Source of the DNA: Aliisedimentitalea scapharcae
GTDB taxonomy: Bacteria > Pseudomonadota > Alphaproteobacteria > Rhodobacterales > Rhodobacteraceae
Reading direction: 5' to 3'
Length of the DNA stretch: 64,000 bases
NCBI RefSeq assembly: GCF_045277565.1
Contig: NZ_CP123584.1
Span: 2,728,001 to 2,792,000 of the forward strand
A model generated the notes under the pieces. That model was not told where the DNA came from. It saw only the letters and a program-made list of their open reading frames with translations, and did no database searches. A program made the translations under genes and the position numbers. Shown piece after piece: positions 26,757 through 35,140 of this stretch (position 1 is its first letter; the number at the start of each line of letters is the position of its first letter).

Positions 26757-28661
26757 TTACGCTCCGCGCGGTTCGACGAGCATCCGGCCGCGCATTTCCA
26801 TGTGCAGCGCGTGGCAGAACCACTGGCAGTAGAACCAGTGCACGCCTGGACGTTCAGCGATAAAGGTGACCGAAGCGGTGGCCTGCGGGCCGACTTCCAT
26901 GGCGACACCAAAGTTGGCCATGCAGAACCCGTGGGTCACGTCGTCCACGTCATCCAGGTTGGTCACAAACACGGTGACTTCGTCGCCCTGTTTGACGGTG
27001 AACTTCTCGATTGTGAAGTTCGGCGCCTGGCTGGACATATACACGCGAACCTTGTCGCCATCGCGGATGATGGTGTCCTGATAGTCGTCCAGGTCAACAC
27101 CGTCGGCCTCGGCCTGTTTGCGCGCTTCTGCCCACATCGGATCCTGACGATCCCAAACGTTGACCGGGTTCACTTTGGACCGGTGCACAACAATCGAATC
27201 GTGGGGTTCAGCAAAGGTCGGACCATCGTGGACCACCTTCATCTTGTCACCCGAGATGTCGATCAGCTGTTCATTTTCAGGCTTCAGCGGACCCACGTTC
27301 AGGAAGCGGTCCTTCGAGAACTTATTCATCGAAATCAGCCACTTGCCGTCGGCTTCGGCCGTTTCACCCATCGAAGTCGAGTTGTGACCTGGCTGGTAAT
27401 GCACGTCCACTTTGTCCAGGATCGGATCAACGTCGGCACCGCCATAGGCTTCGATTGCTTTTGCGATGTTCCATTTCACCACCTGGCTGTCCAGGAACAG
27501 GGTGGTATAGGCGTTGCCCTTGTTGTCGAACGCGGTGTGGAGCGGGCCAAGACCCAGCTGCGGTTCCGCCACAACGGCCGAGCGTTCGTCAGCACCGTCA
27601 AAGATGGCATCGACTTTTTCAACGTCGATCACCGAAACGGTTGGCGACAGTTTACCGTTGATGCAGATGTGTTTCTTGTCCGGAGCCGCGTTCACGCCGT
27701 GGGGCGAATTCGGGATCGGGATATAACGGGTGTAGTTCTTGTTCTGACCTTTACGGCCATCAATCACTTTGACGCCCTTCAGTTCCTGATAGTCACCCGC
27801 AGCGATCCCTGCTTCGATTTCTTTCAGGTTGAACACGACAACGTGGTCCAGTTCGCTCTCGGTCATCTCGGTCAGGTTCATACCCATTTCCGAGTTGTAG
27901 GAGGTCGAAAAGGCGTATTTGCCCTGATAGTCACAGTCGGTATTGTCGAGGTTCCCCGACACGATCACCTGCCATGCAACTTCCATCGAGTCGCCGTCGA
28001 TCGCTGTGAAAATGTTCACATATTCCGAAGGTTCATCCAGGATCTTGCCGTCGTTGACCAGCGGTGCTTCGTGTTCGCCGTTCGCAAAGACATAACCGGT
28101 GCGCGGGAATTTCTGCGGGCGCAGGCCGTGGATGTCATGCGCGTTGGGGATCTCGATGATCTTGTCGCACTTCATCACGTCACAACGCACACGGGCCACA
28201 CGGGTGTTGGCCTTGTCGTTCATGAACAGGAAACGACCGTCATAGGTGCCGTCGGTGAACGACATATGCGGGTGGTGAAGGTCGCCGTTGTCATAGGTAA
28301 CCTTGCCGTTTGCGGCCAGGAATTCCTTGGTTTCGGGCAACAGGCCTTCGGTCAGGATTTTCAGCGATTCATTGGTCTGACCCCAGCCGGTGGCAGAGCA
28401 GCGGTTGAACACAGGCACCCGCATCAGTTCGCGCATGGACGGCATGCCCAGAATACGCAGCTCGCCCGTCTGACCCGAGGACCAGAAGCCGTAATATTCG
28501 TCCAGCTCACCGGGTTCCATGCTGACCTTGGCGGCGGCAGAGGCCTCCTTGGCGGTCATCAGGGTCGAGCCAAACCCGGCCGCAGCGGCAACCGCACCGG
28601 TTGCAGTTGCGCCCAACAGGCCACGGCGTGTCACGCTTAGGTTTTTATCGTGTTCCGACAT
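26757..28661 (-). CDS. nosZ: NosZ, nitrous oxide reductase (clade I, Tat-exported)
   Basis: 634 residues from ATG 28661; AAAGGAGG is 7 nt upstream of this ATG but only 1 nt upstream of the in-frame ATG at 28667, so I prefer MSEHDK. The Tat signal is TRRGLLGATATGAV. A seven-bladed propeller carries the CuZ His ligands (HHPH near residue 129 among others). The C-terminal cupredoxin has a complete CuA site C612-x3-C616-x3-H620-x2-M623. It reduces N2O to N2 in the periplasm. The Tat signal marks it as clade I, matching a nosR/nosX-containing operon. Confidence 0.97.
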   Translation of the reverse strand: MSEHDKNLSVTRRGLLGATATGAVAAAAGFGSTLMTAKEASAAAKVSMEPGELDEYYGFWSSGQTGELRILGMPSMRELMRVPVFNRCSATGWGQTNESLKILTEGLLPETKEFLAANGKVTYDNGDLHHPHMSFTDGTYDGRFLFMNDKANTRVARVRCDVMKCDKIIEIPNAHDIHGLRPQKFPRTGYVFANGEHEAPLVNDGKILDEPSEYVNIFTAIDGDSMEVAWQVIVSGNLDNTDCDYQGKYAFSTSYNSEMGMNLTEMTESELDHVVVFNLKEIEAGIAAGDYQELKGVKVIDGRKGQNKNYTRYIPIPNSPHGVNAAPDKKHICINGKLSPTVSVIDVEKVDAIFDGADERSAVVAEPQLGLGPLHTAFDNKGNAYTTLFLDSQVVKWNIAKAIEAYGGADVDPILDKVDVHYQPGHNSTSMGETAEADGKWLISMNKFSKDRFLNVGPLKPENEQLIDISGDKMKVVHDGPTFAEPHDSIVVHRSKVNPVNVWDRQDPMWAEARKQAEADGVDLDDYQDTIIRDGDKVRVYMSSQAPNFTIEKFTVKQGDEVTVFVTNLDDVDDVTHGFCMANFGVAMEVGPQATASVTFIAERPGVHWFYCQWFCHALHMEMRGRMLVEPRGA

Positions 28662-28674
28662 TTTCATTCCTCCT

Positions 28675-30858
28675 TTAGGAAGCTTTTGATTTGGCGTTCG
28701 GATGGTTCGCCGGGGGTTCCCCGAGAGGCATCTTCAGGTCGGCGGAACCCACCTTGGCACGGCGTTTCAATTGCTTGATCACGACCGGGCATTTGCTCTC
28801 GGATTGGTAGAGAACCTGACAGTGCAGGCAGTCAACGCACTCGTTCGGGTTGATCTCACCGGTGGGGTGGATCGCCTGAACGGGGCATTCGTTGGCGCAG
28901 GTCTGACACGGAGAGCCACATTCCTTGTAGCGGCGCAGCCAGTCGAACATGCGAATTCTTGCAGGGATCGCCAGCGCCCCACCCAGCGGGCAGAGATAGC
29001 GGCAGTAAAACCGTTCCACGAACAACCCCGCGACCAGCAGCGACACTGCAAAGATCACAAACGGCCATTCACGCACGAACTTCAGAATGATCGCGGTTTT
29101 GAACGGTTCGATTTCGGCATAGGTTTCAGCCATCTGGATCGACACCATGGATAGGCCGAACAAACCCAGAAAGATCATGTATTTCAGCGGCCACAGGCGT
29201 TCATGCAGACCCCAAGGCAGCGTCCATTGTGGGATTTTCAACGCGCGGGCTGCCTTGTTCAACAGCTCCTGCAGAGCACCAAACGGGCACAGCCAACCAC
29301 AATACGCTCCCCGCCCCCAGAACAGCAGAGCGGCAGCAATGGCAAACCATTGGATAAACACCAGCGGATCCAGCAGGAAGGCATCCCAAGTAAACCCGCT
29401 GCGCAAAGACCCTGCCAGCGCCATCAGGTTGACAACGGACAGCTGCGCATTGGCGTACCAGCCGAGGAACACCAGCGTAAAGCTGAGGTACCCGATGCGG
29501 AACCAATAGAACGCGCGTGCATTCATGGTCACCTGGAACTGGAAGAAAAACACGCCTGTCAGCACCAGCAGCATCACGCCCAGAATGCCGATCTCGACAG
29601 TCTTGTCCTTCCAGATCCGCTGCCACAGCGCAGATTTGGCGGCGGCTTCGCTGGTGGCGTCTTCGATCACGGTCGGGGCGGCAACAGGCAACAGGTATTT
29701 CTCGGGCAGCTTGTAGCCCAGATCAAAAGTCAGAAAGATCTTCTCAACGGCACCAACAGCACGTTGTGCCAGCAGTTGCAGACGGAAGGGTTCCGCCGGA
29801 TCAAATTCGGCGTCAGCGGGGATCTTGAAGATATCAAGTTCGACGAATGACGGTGCACCATCGGCGGCTACTTCACCCAGGCGGCGTTGCTGACGATCAA
29901 AGAACCGTACGGCATTGTCTCCCTGGATCAGCTGGATCCGATCAAAGATTCCACCGCGCACATAGCCCGAGCCCTTGAAACTGTACGCCCCACGTCCCAA
30001 CACCAACAGCGCCTGTTCACCTGGTTCCAGCCATTCAATCAAGTTGTTGTATTCGGCCGCGCCCAACAGTGATTTCCCGATCGATGGCACCGACACGATG
30101 GCCATATGCATGTCGATAAAGGTGTCACCGGGTTCGCCGGGTTCGGGACGTTTGATCGCCTGTTTGTTGCCGGTTTCCTCAAACGCGGCATTGATCTGAC
30201 CAATGTCCAATGTCAGACGCCGCACCGATCCGTCTCCGGAGAGGGTTAGCCAGTCGGACACGTCTTCTTTGGCCATGTCGATTTCGCGTTTTGGCCCATC
30301 GGCCTGCACCGGCGACAATCCCCCCAGCCCCATGGCGCGGGAGACCTTGATCCCGGCGCGCACCAGACTGTCGTCGATGACCATGATGGTCACGGTCGCG
30401 CCCGAAATGATGTCCAGATCATGCGCATCCCCGCCCGAGGCAGCTTCGGCCTTGAGATCCAGACCGGCGTAGCCTTCGGTCAGTTTGACCATTTTCGAAT
30501 TGGGAATACCGATCAGAACAATGGGTTCGGAGTGTTTGACCAGTTTCACACCAGTCAGCACCGCGTCGGCGTCAATCGCCGCAACCACATGAATGGGTTT
30601 GCCGGAATAACCGGTGGTGCCCACGAAATCCGATGTCAGAAAAGCCCAGGCAATGGTCTTGTTACCCTTGAGAACCGGGGCGACCTTGACGTCATCGCGC
30701 ACAGGACCAAAGGCATCAGCGCCTGGGGCCAGCTCGGACGGGGTAATGTCGGGCAGAAATGAAGCGAGGCTGTCGGCCTTCGCAGGGGCTGTGGCCAGAG
30801 TTGCTACAATAAATGCAAGAATGGTCAGGCAGGATCTGAGGGCGCGTGTCATGTCCAC
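28675..30858 (-). CDS. nosR: NosR, membrane flavo-iron-sulfur protein for N2O respiration
   Basis: 727 residues from GTG 30858, preceded by AGGAGG at ideal spacing; ATG 30852 is the alternative and overlaps the upstream stop as ATGA. A signal peptide precedes a periplasmic FMN-binding domain with SGAT (Thr155 as flavin site), then transmembrane helices, cytoplasmic CGWLCPFGAL and CRYLCPLGGA motifs, and a C-terminal two-[4Fe-4S] ferredoxin part (CGSPCQTCANECP, CVDCLHC). NosR passes electrons to NosZ and is needed for its activity. Confidence 0.95.
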   Translation of the reverse strand: MDMTRALRSCLTILAFIVATLATAPAKADSLASFLPDITPSELAPGADAFGPVRDDVKVAPVLKGNKTIAWAFLTSDFVGTTGYSGKPIHVVAAIDADAVLTGVKLVKHSEPIVLIGIPNSKMVKLTEGYAGLDLKAEAASGGDAHDLDIISGATVTIMVIDDSLVRAGIKVSRAMGLGGLSPVQADGPKREIDMAKEDVSDWLTLSGDGSVRRLTLDIGQINAAFEETGNKQAIKRPEPGEPGDTFIDMHMAIVSVPSIGKSLLGAAEYNNLIEWLEPGEQALLVLGRGAYSFKGSGYVRGGIFDRIQLIQGDNAVRFFDRQQRRLGEVAADGAPSFVELDIFKIPADAEFDPAEPFRLQLLAQRAVGAVEKIFLTFDLGYKLPEKYLLPVAAPTVIEDATSEAAAKSALWQRIWKDKTVEIGILGVMLLVLTGVFFFQFQVTMNARAFYWFRIGYLSFTLVFLGWYANAQLSVVNLMALAGSLRSGFTWDAFLLDPLVFIQWFAIAAALLFWGRGAYCGWLCPFGALQELLNKAARALKIPQWTLPWGLHERLWPLKYMIFLGLFGLSMVSIQMAETYAEIEPFKTAIILKFVREWPFVIFAVSLLVAGLFVERFYCRYLCPLGGALAIPARIRMFDWLRRYKECGSPCQTCANECPVQAIHPTGEINPNECVDCLHCQVLYQSESKCPVVIKQLKRRAKVGSADLKMPLGEPPANHPNAKSKAS

Positions 30859-31334
30859 CGCACACCTCCTGTATTGGAAGTTAAAGCCATGGACGCGCGC
30901 CGGGCGCGTTCGATTATGTCTTGGGGTGCGACCGGAGGCCCCCGCAATTGGGACCAGAATTGCGCCGGGTTGGACACAGAAATTTCAGCCGGGCCAACCG
31001 GGCCTAGGCCAACGGCAATCGGATCGGTTTGCACAGCCAGGGTCTGCACCATCGTTGCTGCCCCGGATACCGCGCACATCACGCAGTCGTCGCAGTCCGG
31101 GCAAGGATCGTTCTGAACCGGCGCCCCGGTGTCAGGGTCGATCTCGATCAGAACCGCGCCGACATCGGAACAGATTTCAATCCATTCACCTTCAGCGGCA
31201 AAAGAAAAAGAGGGCACCAGCAACTGAAAGATCAGCGCCAGCACCCCCAGGTATCCGGTCAAGACCTGCCCCAGCACCGACCGCCGGCAAGCAGCCGGTG
31301 TATCTGATTTAGGCAAAGGGAAACGCACGTTCAT
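30849..31334 (-). CDS. Cys-rich secreted or anchored protein heading the nos operon (unknown)
   Basis: 161 residues. A hydrophobic N-terminal segment (residues ~25-47, ending SFAAEG) is a signal peptide or anchor. The following ~110 residues include ICSDVGAVLIEID and a tight Cys cluster CPDCDDCVMC (residues ~78-87). Small Cys/His-rich proteins of the DUF2946 type sit near copper genes in other bacteria, and this resembles them, but I cannot confirm the family. It is first behind the Dnr box at 31394 and overlaps nosR, so it is part of the nos transcript. A role in copper handling is an inference. Confidence 0.7.
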   Translation of the reverse strand: MNVRFPLPKSDTPAACRRSVLGQVLTGYLGVLALIFQLLVPSFSFAAEGEWIEICSDVGAVLIEIDPDTGAPVQNDPCPDCDDCVMCAVSGAATMVQTLAVQTDPIAVGLGPVGPAEISVSNPAQFWSQLRGPPVAPQDIIERARRASMALTSNTGGVRWT

Positions 31335-31393
31335 GGTTCAGACCGGTTAGGTAAGTTGTGTGTGAGTCTTAGGTGTCGCGGCCCTGTGGAAAC

Positions 31394-31407
31394 TTGACAT
31401 ATGTCAG
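31394..31407 (-). promoter_or_regulatory. FNR/Dnr box for the nos operon
   Basis: Read on the minus strand it is CTGACATATGTCAA, a near-perfect dyad of the TTGAC-N4-GTCAA type with one mismatch in the first half. The centre is about 66 bp before the first nos-operon ATG (31334), fitting a class II position (-41.5) plus a short leader. Confidence 0.75.
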
Positions 31408-31455
31408 GGCATCGCCGAATTTCTCGCTTTCCTCTCCAAATTCAAGTCATTGAAT

Positions 31456-32679
31456 TTATTGCGCAGCCATCGGAATGCGCGCGATCTGACACCGCTGCCA
31501 AAGAGCCGACAAAGCTCCGATCAGATGGGCAATGTCAGCATCCGAATGCACCGGGGATGGGGTAATTCTCAGCCGCTCTGTTCCCTTGGGAACGGTCGGA
31601 TAATTGATCGGCTGGATGTAGATCCCATATTCTTCCAACAGGGTGTCCGAGATGAATTTGCATTTCACCGGATCACCCACCATCACCGGAATGATGTGGC
31701 TGGGGTTGGGGATATGCGGGATGCCTTCGGCGTCCAGCAGAGCCCGCACCTGTGCCACCCGCTCCTTTTGGGTGTCGCGTTCAGCTGCCGATTCCTTGAG
31801 ATGGCGAATCGAGGCTGCCGCCCCGGCCGCAATTGCTGGTGGCAACGCAGTGGTAAAGATGAAACCGCTGGCAAAACTGCGCACAAAATCGCACAACGCC
31901 GCCGAGGCCGCGATATAGCCGCCAACCACGCCAAACGCCTTGCCCAGGGTGCCTTCGATCACGGTGAGCCGGTCCATCAGACCTTCGCGTTCCGCTATCC
32001 CGCCGCCGCGTGGACCATACAATCCCACGGCATGCACCTCGTCCAGATAGGTCATCGCGCCGTATGTGTCGGCGAGATCACAGATCTCCTTGATCGGGGC
32101 GATGTCTCCATCCATCGAATAGACCGACTCAAATGCAATCAATTTGGGCGCATCCGCCGGGGCAGCGGCCAATTTGGCCTCCAGATCCTCCAGATCATTG
32201 TGTTTCCAGATCACCTTTTGAGCCCGTGAGTGGCGCACACCTTCGATCATGGAGGCGTGGTTGAGCGCATCTGAAAACACGATGCATCCGGGAATTTTGG
32301 ACGCCAATGTCCCCAGGGCGGCCCAGTTGGACACATAGCCAGAGGTAAACAACAGCGCGGCTTCCTTGCCGTGCAGGTCGGCCAATTCGGCCTCGAGCAG
32401 CACGTGGTCGTGGGTTGTACCTGAAATATTGCGGGTGCCCCCCGCACCGGCACCGCATCGGTCCAGCCCGTCATGCATGGCCGCCAGCACCGAAGGGTGC
32501 TGACCCATGCCCAGATAATCATTGGAACACCAAACAGTTACATCTCTTTGGGTGTCCGCGTCGGTCTGGGCCGCGCTGGGAAAGGAGCCGCAGCGACGTT
32601 GCAAATCGACGAACACACGATAGTTGCCCTCATCGCGCAGGTCGTCCAGTTGCTGGGTAAAGAAGCGTTCGAAATTCAT
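31456..32679 (-). CDS. hemA: 5-aminolevulinate synthase
   Basis: 407 residues from ATG 32679 with GGGAGA upstream; the longer open frame is intergenic. This is a PLP enzyme of the alpha-oxoamine synthase family, condensing glycine and succinyl-CoA, the alphaproteobacterial C4 route to tetrapyrroles. The PLP Lys lies in EGTLGKAFGVVGG, and CSNDYLGMGQHP marks the N-terminal active site. Its place between nos and dnr, behind an FNR-type box, suggests extra haem supply for cd1 and c-type cytochromes during denitrification. Another hemA copy elsewhere is possible. Confidence 0.95.
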   Translation of the reverse strand: MNFERFFTQQLDDLRDEGNYRVFVDLQRRCGSFPSAAQTDADTQRDVTVWCSNDYLGMGQHPSVLAAMHDGLDRCGAGAGGTRNISGTTHDHVLLEAELADLHGKEAALLFTSGYVSNWAALGTLASKIPGCIVFSDALNHASMIEGVRHSRAQKVIWKHNDLEDLEAKLAAAPADAPKLIAFESVYSMDGDIAPIKEICDLADTYGAMTYLDEVHAVGLYGPRGGGIAEREGLMDRLTVIEGTLGKAFGVVGGYIAASAALCDFVRSFASGFIFTTALPPAIAAGAAASIRHLKESAAERDTQKERVAQVRALLDAEGIPHIPNPSHIIPVMVGDPVKCKFISDTLLEEYGIYIQPINYPTVPKGTERLRITPSPVHSDADIAHLIGALSALWQRCQIARIPMAAQ

Positions 32680-32737
32680 CACGGTCTCCCGGGCTGATAC
32701 GTTGGAAAGACCATAAAAGCCGGGCACACCGCCATAC

Positions 32738-32751
32738 ATGACAATAGTCAA
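32738..32751 (-). promoter_or_regulatory. FNR/Dnr box for hemA (and possibly dnr)
   Basis: Minus-strand reading TTGACTATTGTCAT, spanning 32751 to 32738. The centre is about 65 bp before the hemA ATG, the same distance seen at the other boxes. It also lies about 160 bp upstream of the divergent dnr start and could give feedback there. Confidence 0.75.
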
Positions 32752-32906
32752 GAGCCAGACCGGAAATCCAAATCGCACATGACGTGACAGGTCGGTTTCG
32801 AAAAGACGGGTGCGTTCGGATTGAAACTTCGTTAATTTGGGGAAACGACCGCAAAAGAGCGGCAACTGATGCGGGGCCAACACCGCATCTCAAAAAGGGG
32901 ACAAGA

Positions 32907-33608
32907 TTGGCTCACGAAAAGGAAAAGGCGATTGCGCGGCAGTCGATGTTGATACGGTCCTTGCCAGACCAGCACATCGAAACGCTGCTAAGCAAGGCGC
33001 ATTGGCGACATTATGACAGGGGCGAGACCCTGTTTTTGCAGGACGAAGATGCCACCGCAATCCACGTGGTTCTGGACGGATGGGTAAAGCTGTTCCGAAT
33101 GGCTCCGAATGGCTCCGAAGCCGTGGTCAGCGTCTTTACACGTGGCGAAAGCTTTGGCGAAGCGGTCGCGCTTCGCGCCACGCCGTATCCGGTGTCGGCC
33201 GAAGCCGTGACAGCGGCGGAAGTCATGCATATTCCGGCGACGGTCCTGACGTCGATCATGAAAGATGATCCACAAATCTGCATCACCATTCTGGCCTCGA
33301 CCTTTACCCATCTGCATTCGCTGGTGGAACAATTGGAACAGCTGAAGGCCCAGACCGGAGCGCAGCGGGTCGCGGAATTCCTGTTGCATCTGTGTCACGT
33401 GCAGGAAGGCCCCTGCGAAGTGATCCTCCCCTACGACAAGGTGCTGATCGCCGGACGTCTGGGGATGAAACCCGAAAGCCTGAGCCGCGCCTTTGCCAGA
33501 TTGAAACCCGCCGGGGTCAAGATCAAGAAAAACCACGCGGTGATCGACGATGTCGATACGTTACGCGACTATGCCGACAGTGATCCGGCAGAGAGTTGGA
33601 GCAGATAA
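32907..33608 (+). CDS. dnr: Dnr-type CRP/FNR family regulator (NO-responsive, predicted)
   Basis: 233 residues from TTG 32907, chosen for its GGGG Shine-Dalgarno-like stretch at -10; ATG 32946 is the alternative. A cyclic-nucleotide-binding-like barrel (residues ~20-130), a dimer helix and a C-terminal winged helix follow. The recognition helix contains PESLSRAF, whose E..SR matches the FNR residues reading TTGAT half sites. The N-terminal Cys cluster of FNR is absent, as in Dnr/NnrR proteins that sense NO through haem. It probably activates the six boxes in this island. It overlaps the next gene by 1 nt. Confidence 0.88.
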   Translation: MAHEKEKAIARQSMLIRSLPDQHIETLLSKAHWRHYDRGETLFLQDEDATAIHVVLDGWVKLFRMAPNGSEAVVSVFTRGESFGEAVALRATPYPVSAEAVTAAEVMHIPATVLTSIMKDDPQICITILASTFTHLHSLVEQLEQLKAQTGAQRVAEFLLHLCHVQEGPCEVILPYDKVLIAGRLGMKPESLSRAFARLKPAGVKIKKNHAVIDDVDTLRDYADSDPAESWSR

Positions 33609-34171
33609 TGACAGATCGTTTACAGGCGACACTGGACGCGATTGACGCGACCAACAGCCATGACCCGCGACAGGACGAAGGCCAGCCAGAGGCGCTTTTG
33701 TATGGGCAACGGATGAGCCAGGAGTTGGCCCGTTTGTTTCCCGATGCCGCGCCCGAATTGCAGATTGCCGCGCGCGCCCAGCATGTGGAGCGCTGGACCT
33801 TGCCACGCGCGTCCTTCCCCGAGGGGCGGACCGGTTATCTGACCTGGCGCAAACAGCTGGCCGTGCATCACGCACAGGTCGCGGGACGGATCATGGCCGA
33901 CACCGGATATGAAGACGCGCAGGTCGAAACGGTTGGGCGGATGTTGCGCAAGGAAGGGATCAAACGTCATGCGGATACGCAGCAATTGGAAGATGTTATC
34001 TGTTTCGTATTCCTGAAATGGTATTTTGCACCCTTTGCCGCCAAACATTCTCCCGAAAAGATCCAGCGCATTGTCGAGAAAACCGCCCGCAAGATTTCGG
34101 ACGATGCGCGCGCGCGGGTATTGGACGAATTTGATCTGCCCGAAGAACTGGCGGCTGCATTTCGCCTTTGA
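33608..34171 (+). CDS. DUF4202 family protein
   Basis: 187 residues; its ATG shares one base with the dnr stop (TAATG), so translation is coupled. The sequence is soluble, His- and acid-containing (TNSHDPRQDE near residue 18, HAQVAGRIMAD, EDVICFVFLKWYF). That pattern recalls HD-like helical proteins, though no complete HD motif is proven. I recognise the DUF4202 family, of unknown function. Coupling to the denitrification regulator suggests a regulatory or metabolic accessory role. The downstream nor genes converge on it. Confidence 0.75.
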   Translation: MTDRLQATLDAIDATNSHDPRQDEGQPEALLYGQRMSQELARLFPDAAPELQIAARAQHVERWTLPRASFPEGRTGYLTWRKQLAVHHAQVAGRIMADTGYEDAQVETVGRMLRKEGIKRHADTQQLEDVICFVFLKWYFAPFAAKHSPEKIQRIVEKTARKISDDARARVLDEFDLPEELAAAFRL

Positions 34172-34297
34172 TCCTGATTGGCACCAGAGCACGGGGCGCT
34201 CCCGCCCGGTTTCGCTGTTTCCTGCGGAAACCTCTCAACCCGTTGGGCTAGGCCGCGCCGCCCGCTGGGCGGCCCGGCAGCCCATCCCCCAGTGGCC

Positions 34298-34570
34298 TCA
34301 GATCAACGACAGCCCAAACAGGATCAGCGTGAACAGAGTCACGCTGAGGCTGAAACCGCGCAGCCAGCCCGGCGCATGCGCCAGATCCAGGTACCGCGCC
34401 AGGATGATCCGCGATTTCACCAAAGCCAACAGCAGGATCGCACCGCCCACAACTCTGGGTGGCAGGGCCAATGCCGTGAGTGCCGCCGAACTGAGACTCA
34501 GAGCAATCAAAAGGCCCCAGGCCTGGGTCAGAGCGCGGGTTTCCAGCGTATTTTCAGATGGGTCGGCCAT
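34298..34570 (-). CDS. norF: NorF-like small membrane subunit (cytochrome oxidase subunit IV type)
   Basis: 90 residues with three hydrophobic segments (residues ~17-37, 40-52, 68-90) and the SRIILARYLDL stretch typical of subunit IV-like proteins. It is the last gene of norCBQDEF, 6 nt after norE. NorF is an accessory membrane protein of the NO reductase operon that affects NOR activity. The family is weakly conserved, so the call leans on position. Confidence 0.82.
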   Translation of the reverse strand: MADPSENTLETRALTQAWGLLIALSLSSAALTALALPPRVVGGAILLLALVKSRIILARYLDLAHAPGWLRGFSLSVTLFTLILFGLSLI

Positions 34571-34576
34571 GACAGA

Positions 34577-35140
34577 TCACCCCAGCAGATAGATCACGGG
34601 AAACAGCAAGATCCACACCAGATCCACCATGTGCCAGAATTGGGCTCCGGCCTCGATGTTGCGGGGGTTGTCGCGCCAGGCCACCAGCAGCAAAATACCG
34701 ACCCCGGCCAGAACATGTGCCGCATGAAACCCGGTCAGCAAATAGTAGAACATGAAGAAGGGGTGGGTGTCGGTCCCGATCCCCTGAGCGGCCTTGCCTG
34801 CGTATTCCGCTCCTTTGATGACCAGAAACACCACCCCCAACGCCGCGGCCCCGATCAGGGCCACGCGCGCCCGCAGACGATGCCTCTGTCGGCGCCAGTT
34901 CAGCGCCAGCGCCGCCAGATAGCCCGAGGACACAAGAACAACCGTGTTCAACGCCGCGCCTGTGCGATCGAGATAGGATTGCGCCTCGGCAAATCCGACA
35001 GGGTCAGTCAAACGCACCCCCATGAACGCAATCAATCCGGCACCAAAGACCAGAAGTTCCGAAATGATCAGAACCCACATCATCAATTCGCCGGGCAATT
35101 CGTCAATCAGACTGCCCTGCTCCACGGTCTGTTCGTTCAT
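34577..35140 (-). CDS. norE: NorE, cytochrome oxidase subunit III-like accessory protein
   Basis: 187 residues with about five transmembrane helices and the subunit III-like segments HPFFMFYYLLTGFHAAHV and WHMVDLVWILLFPVIYL. It is an accessory factor encoded with NO reductase in Paracoccus and Rhodobacter. It overlaps norD by 4 nt. Confidence 0.9.
   Translation of the reverse strand: MNEQTVEQGSLIDELPGELMMWVLIISELLVFGAGLIAFMGVRLTDPVGFAEAQSYLDRTGAALNTVVLVSSGYLAALALNWRRQRHRLRARVALIGAAALGVVFLVIKGAEYAGKAAQGIGTDTHPFFMFYYLLTGFHAAHVLAGVGILLLVAWRDNPRNIEAGAQFWHMVDLVWILLFPVIYLLG

Noticed and set aside
26631..28640. 669-codon plus-strand frame opposite nosZ
   Set aside because: nosZ has a complete Tat signal and CuA/CuZ ligands on the minus strand; the plus-strand product has biased composition and no domain.
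32821..32835. A further FNR-like site TTGAA...GTTAA just before dnr
   Set aside because: The spacer is five bases and the halves are poor; it does not match the 5-4-5 layout of the other boxes.
33095..33120. 10-bp direct repeat CCGAATGGCT inside dnr as a possible slippage mutation
   Set aside because: The translation across it (LFRMAPNGSEAV) is normal for the CRP/FNR family, so no frame damage has occurred.
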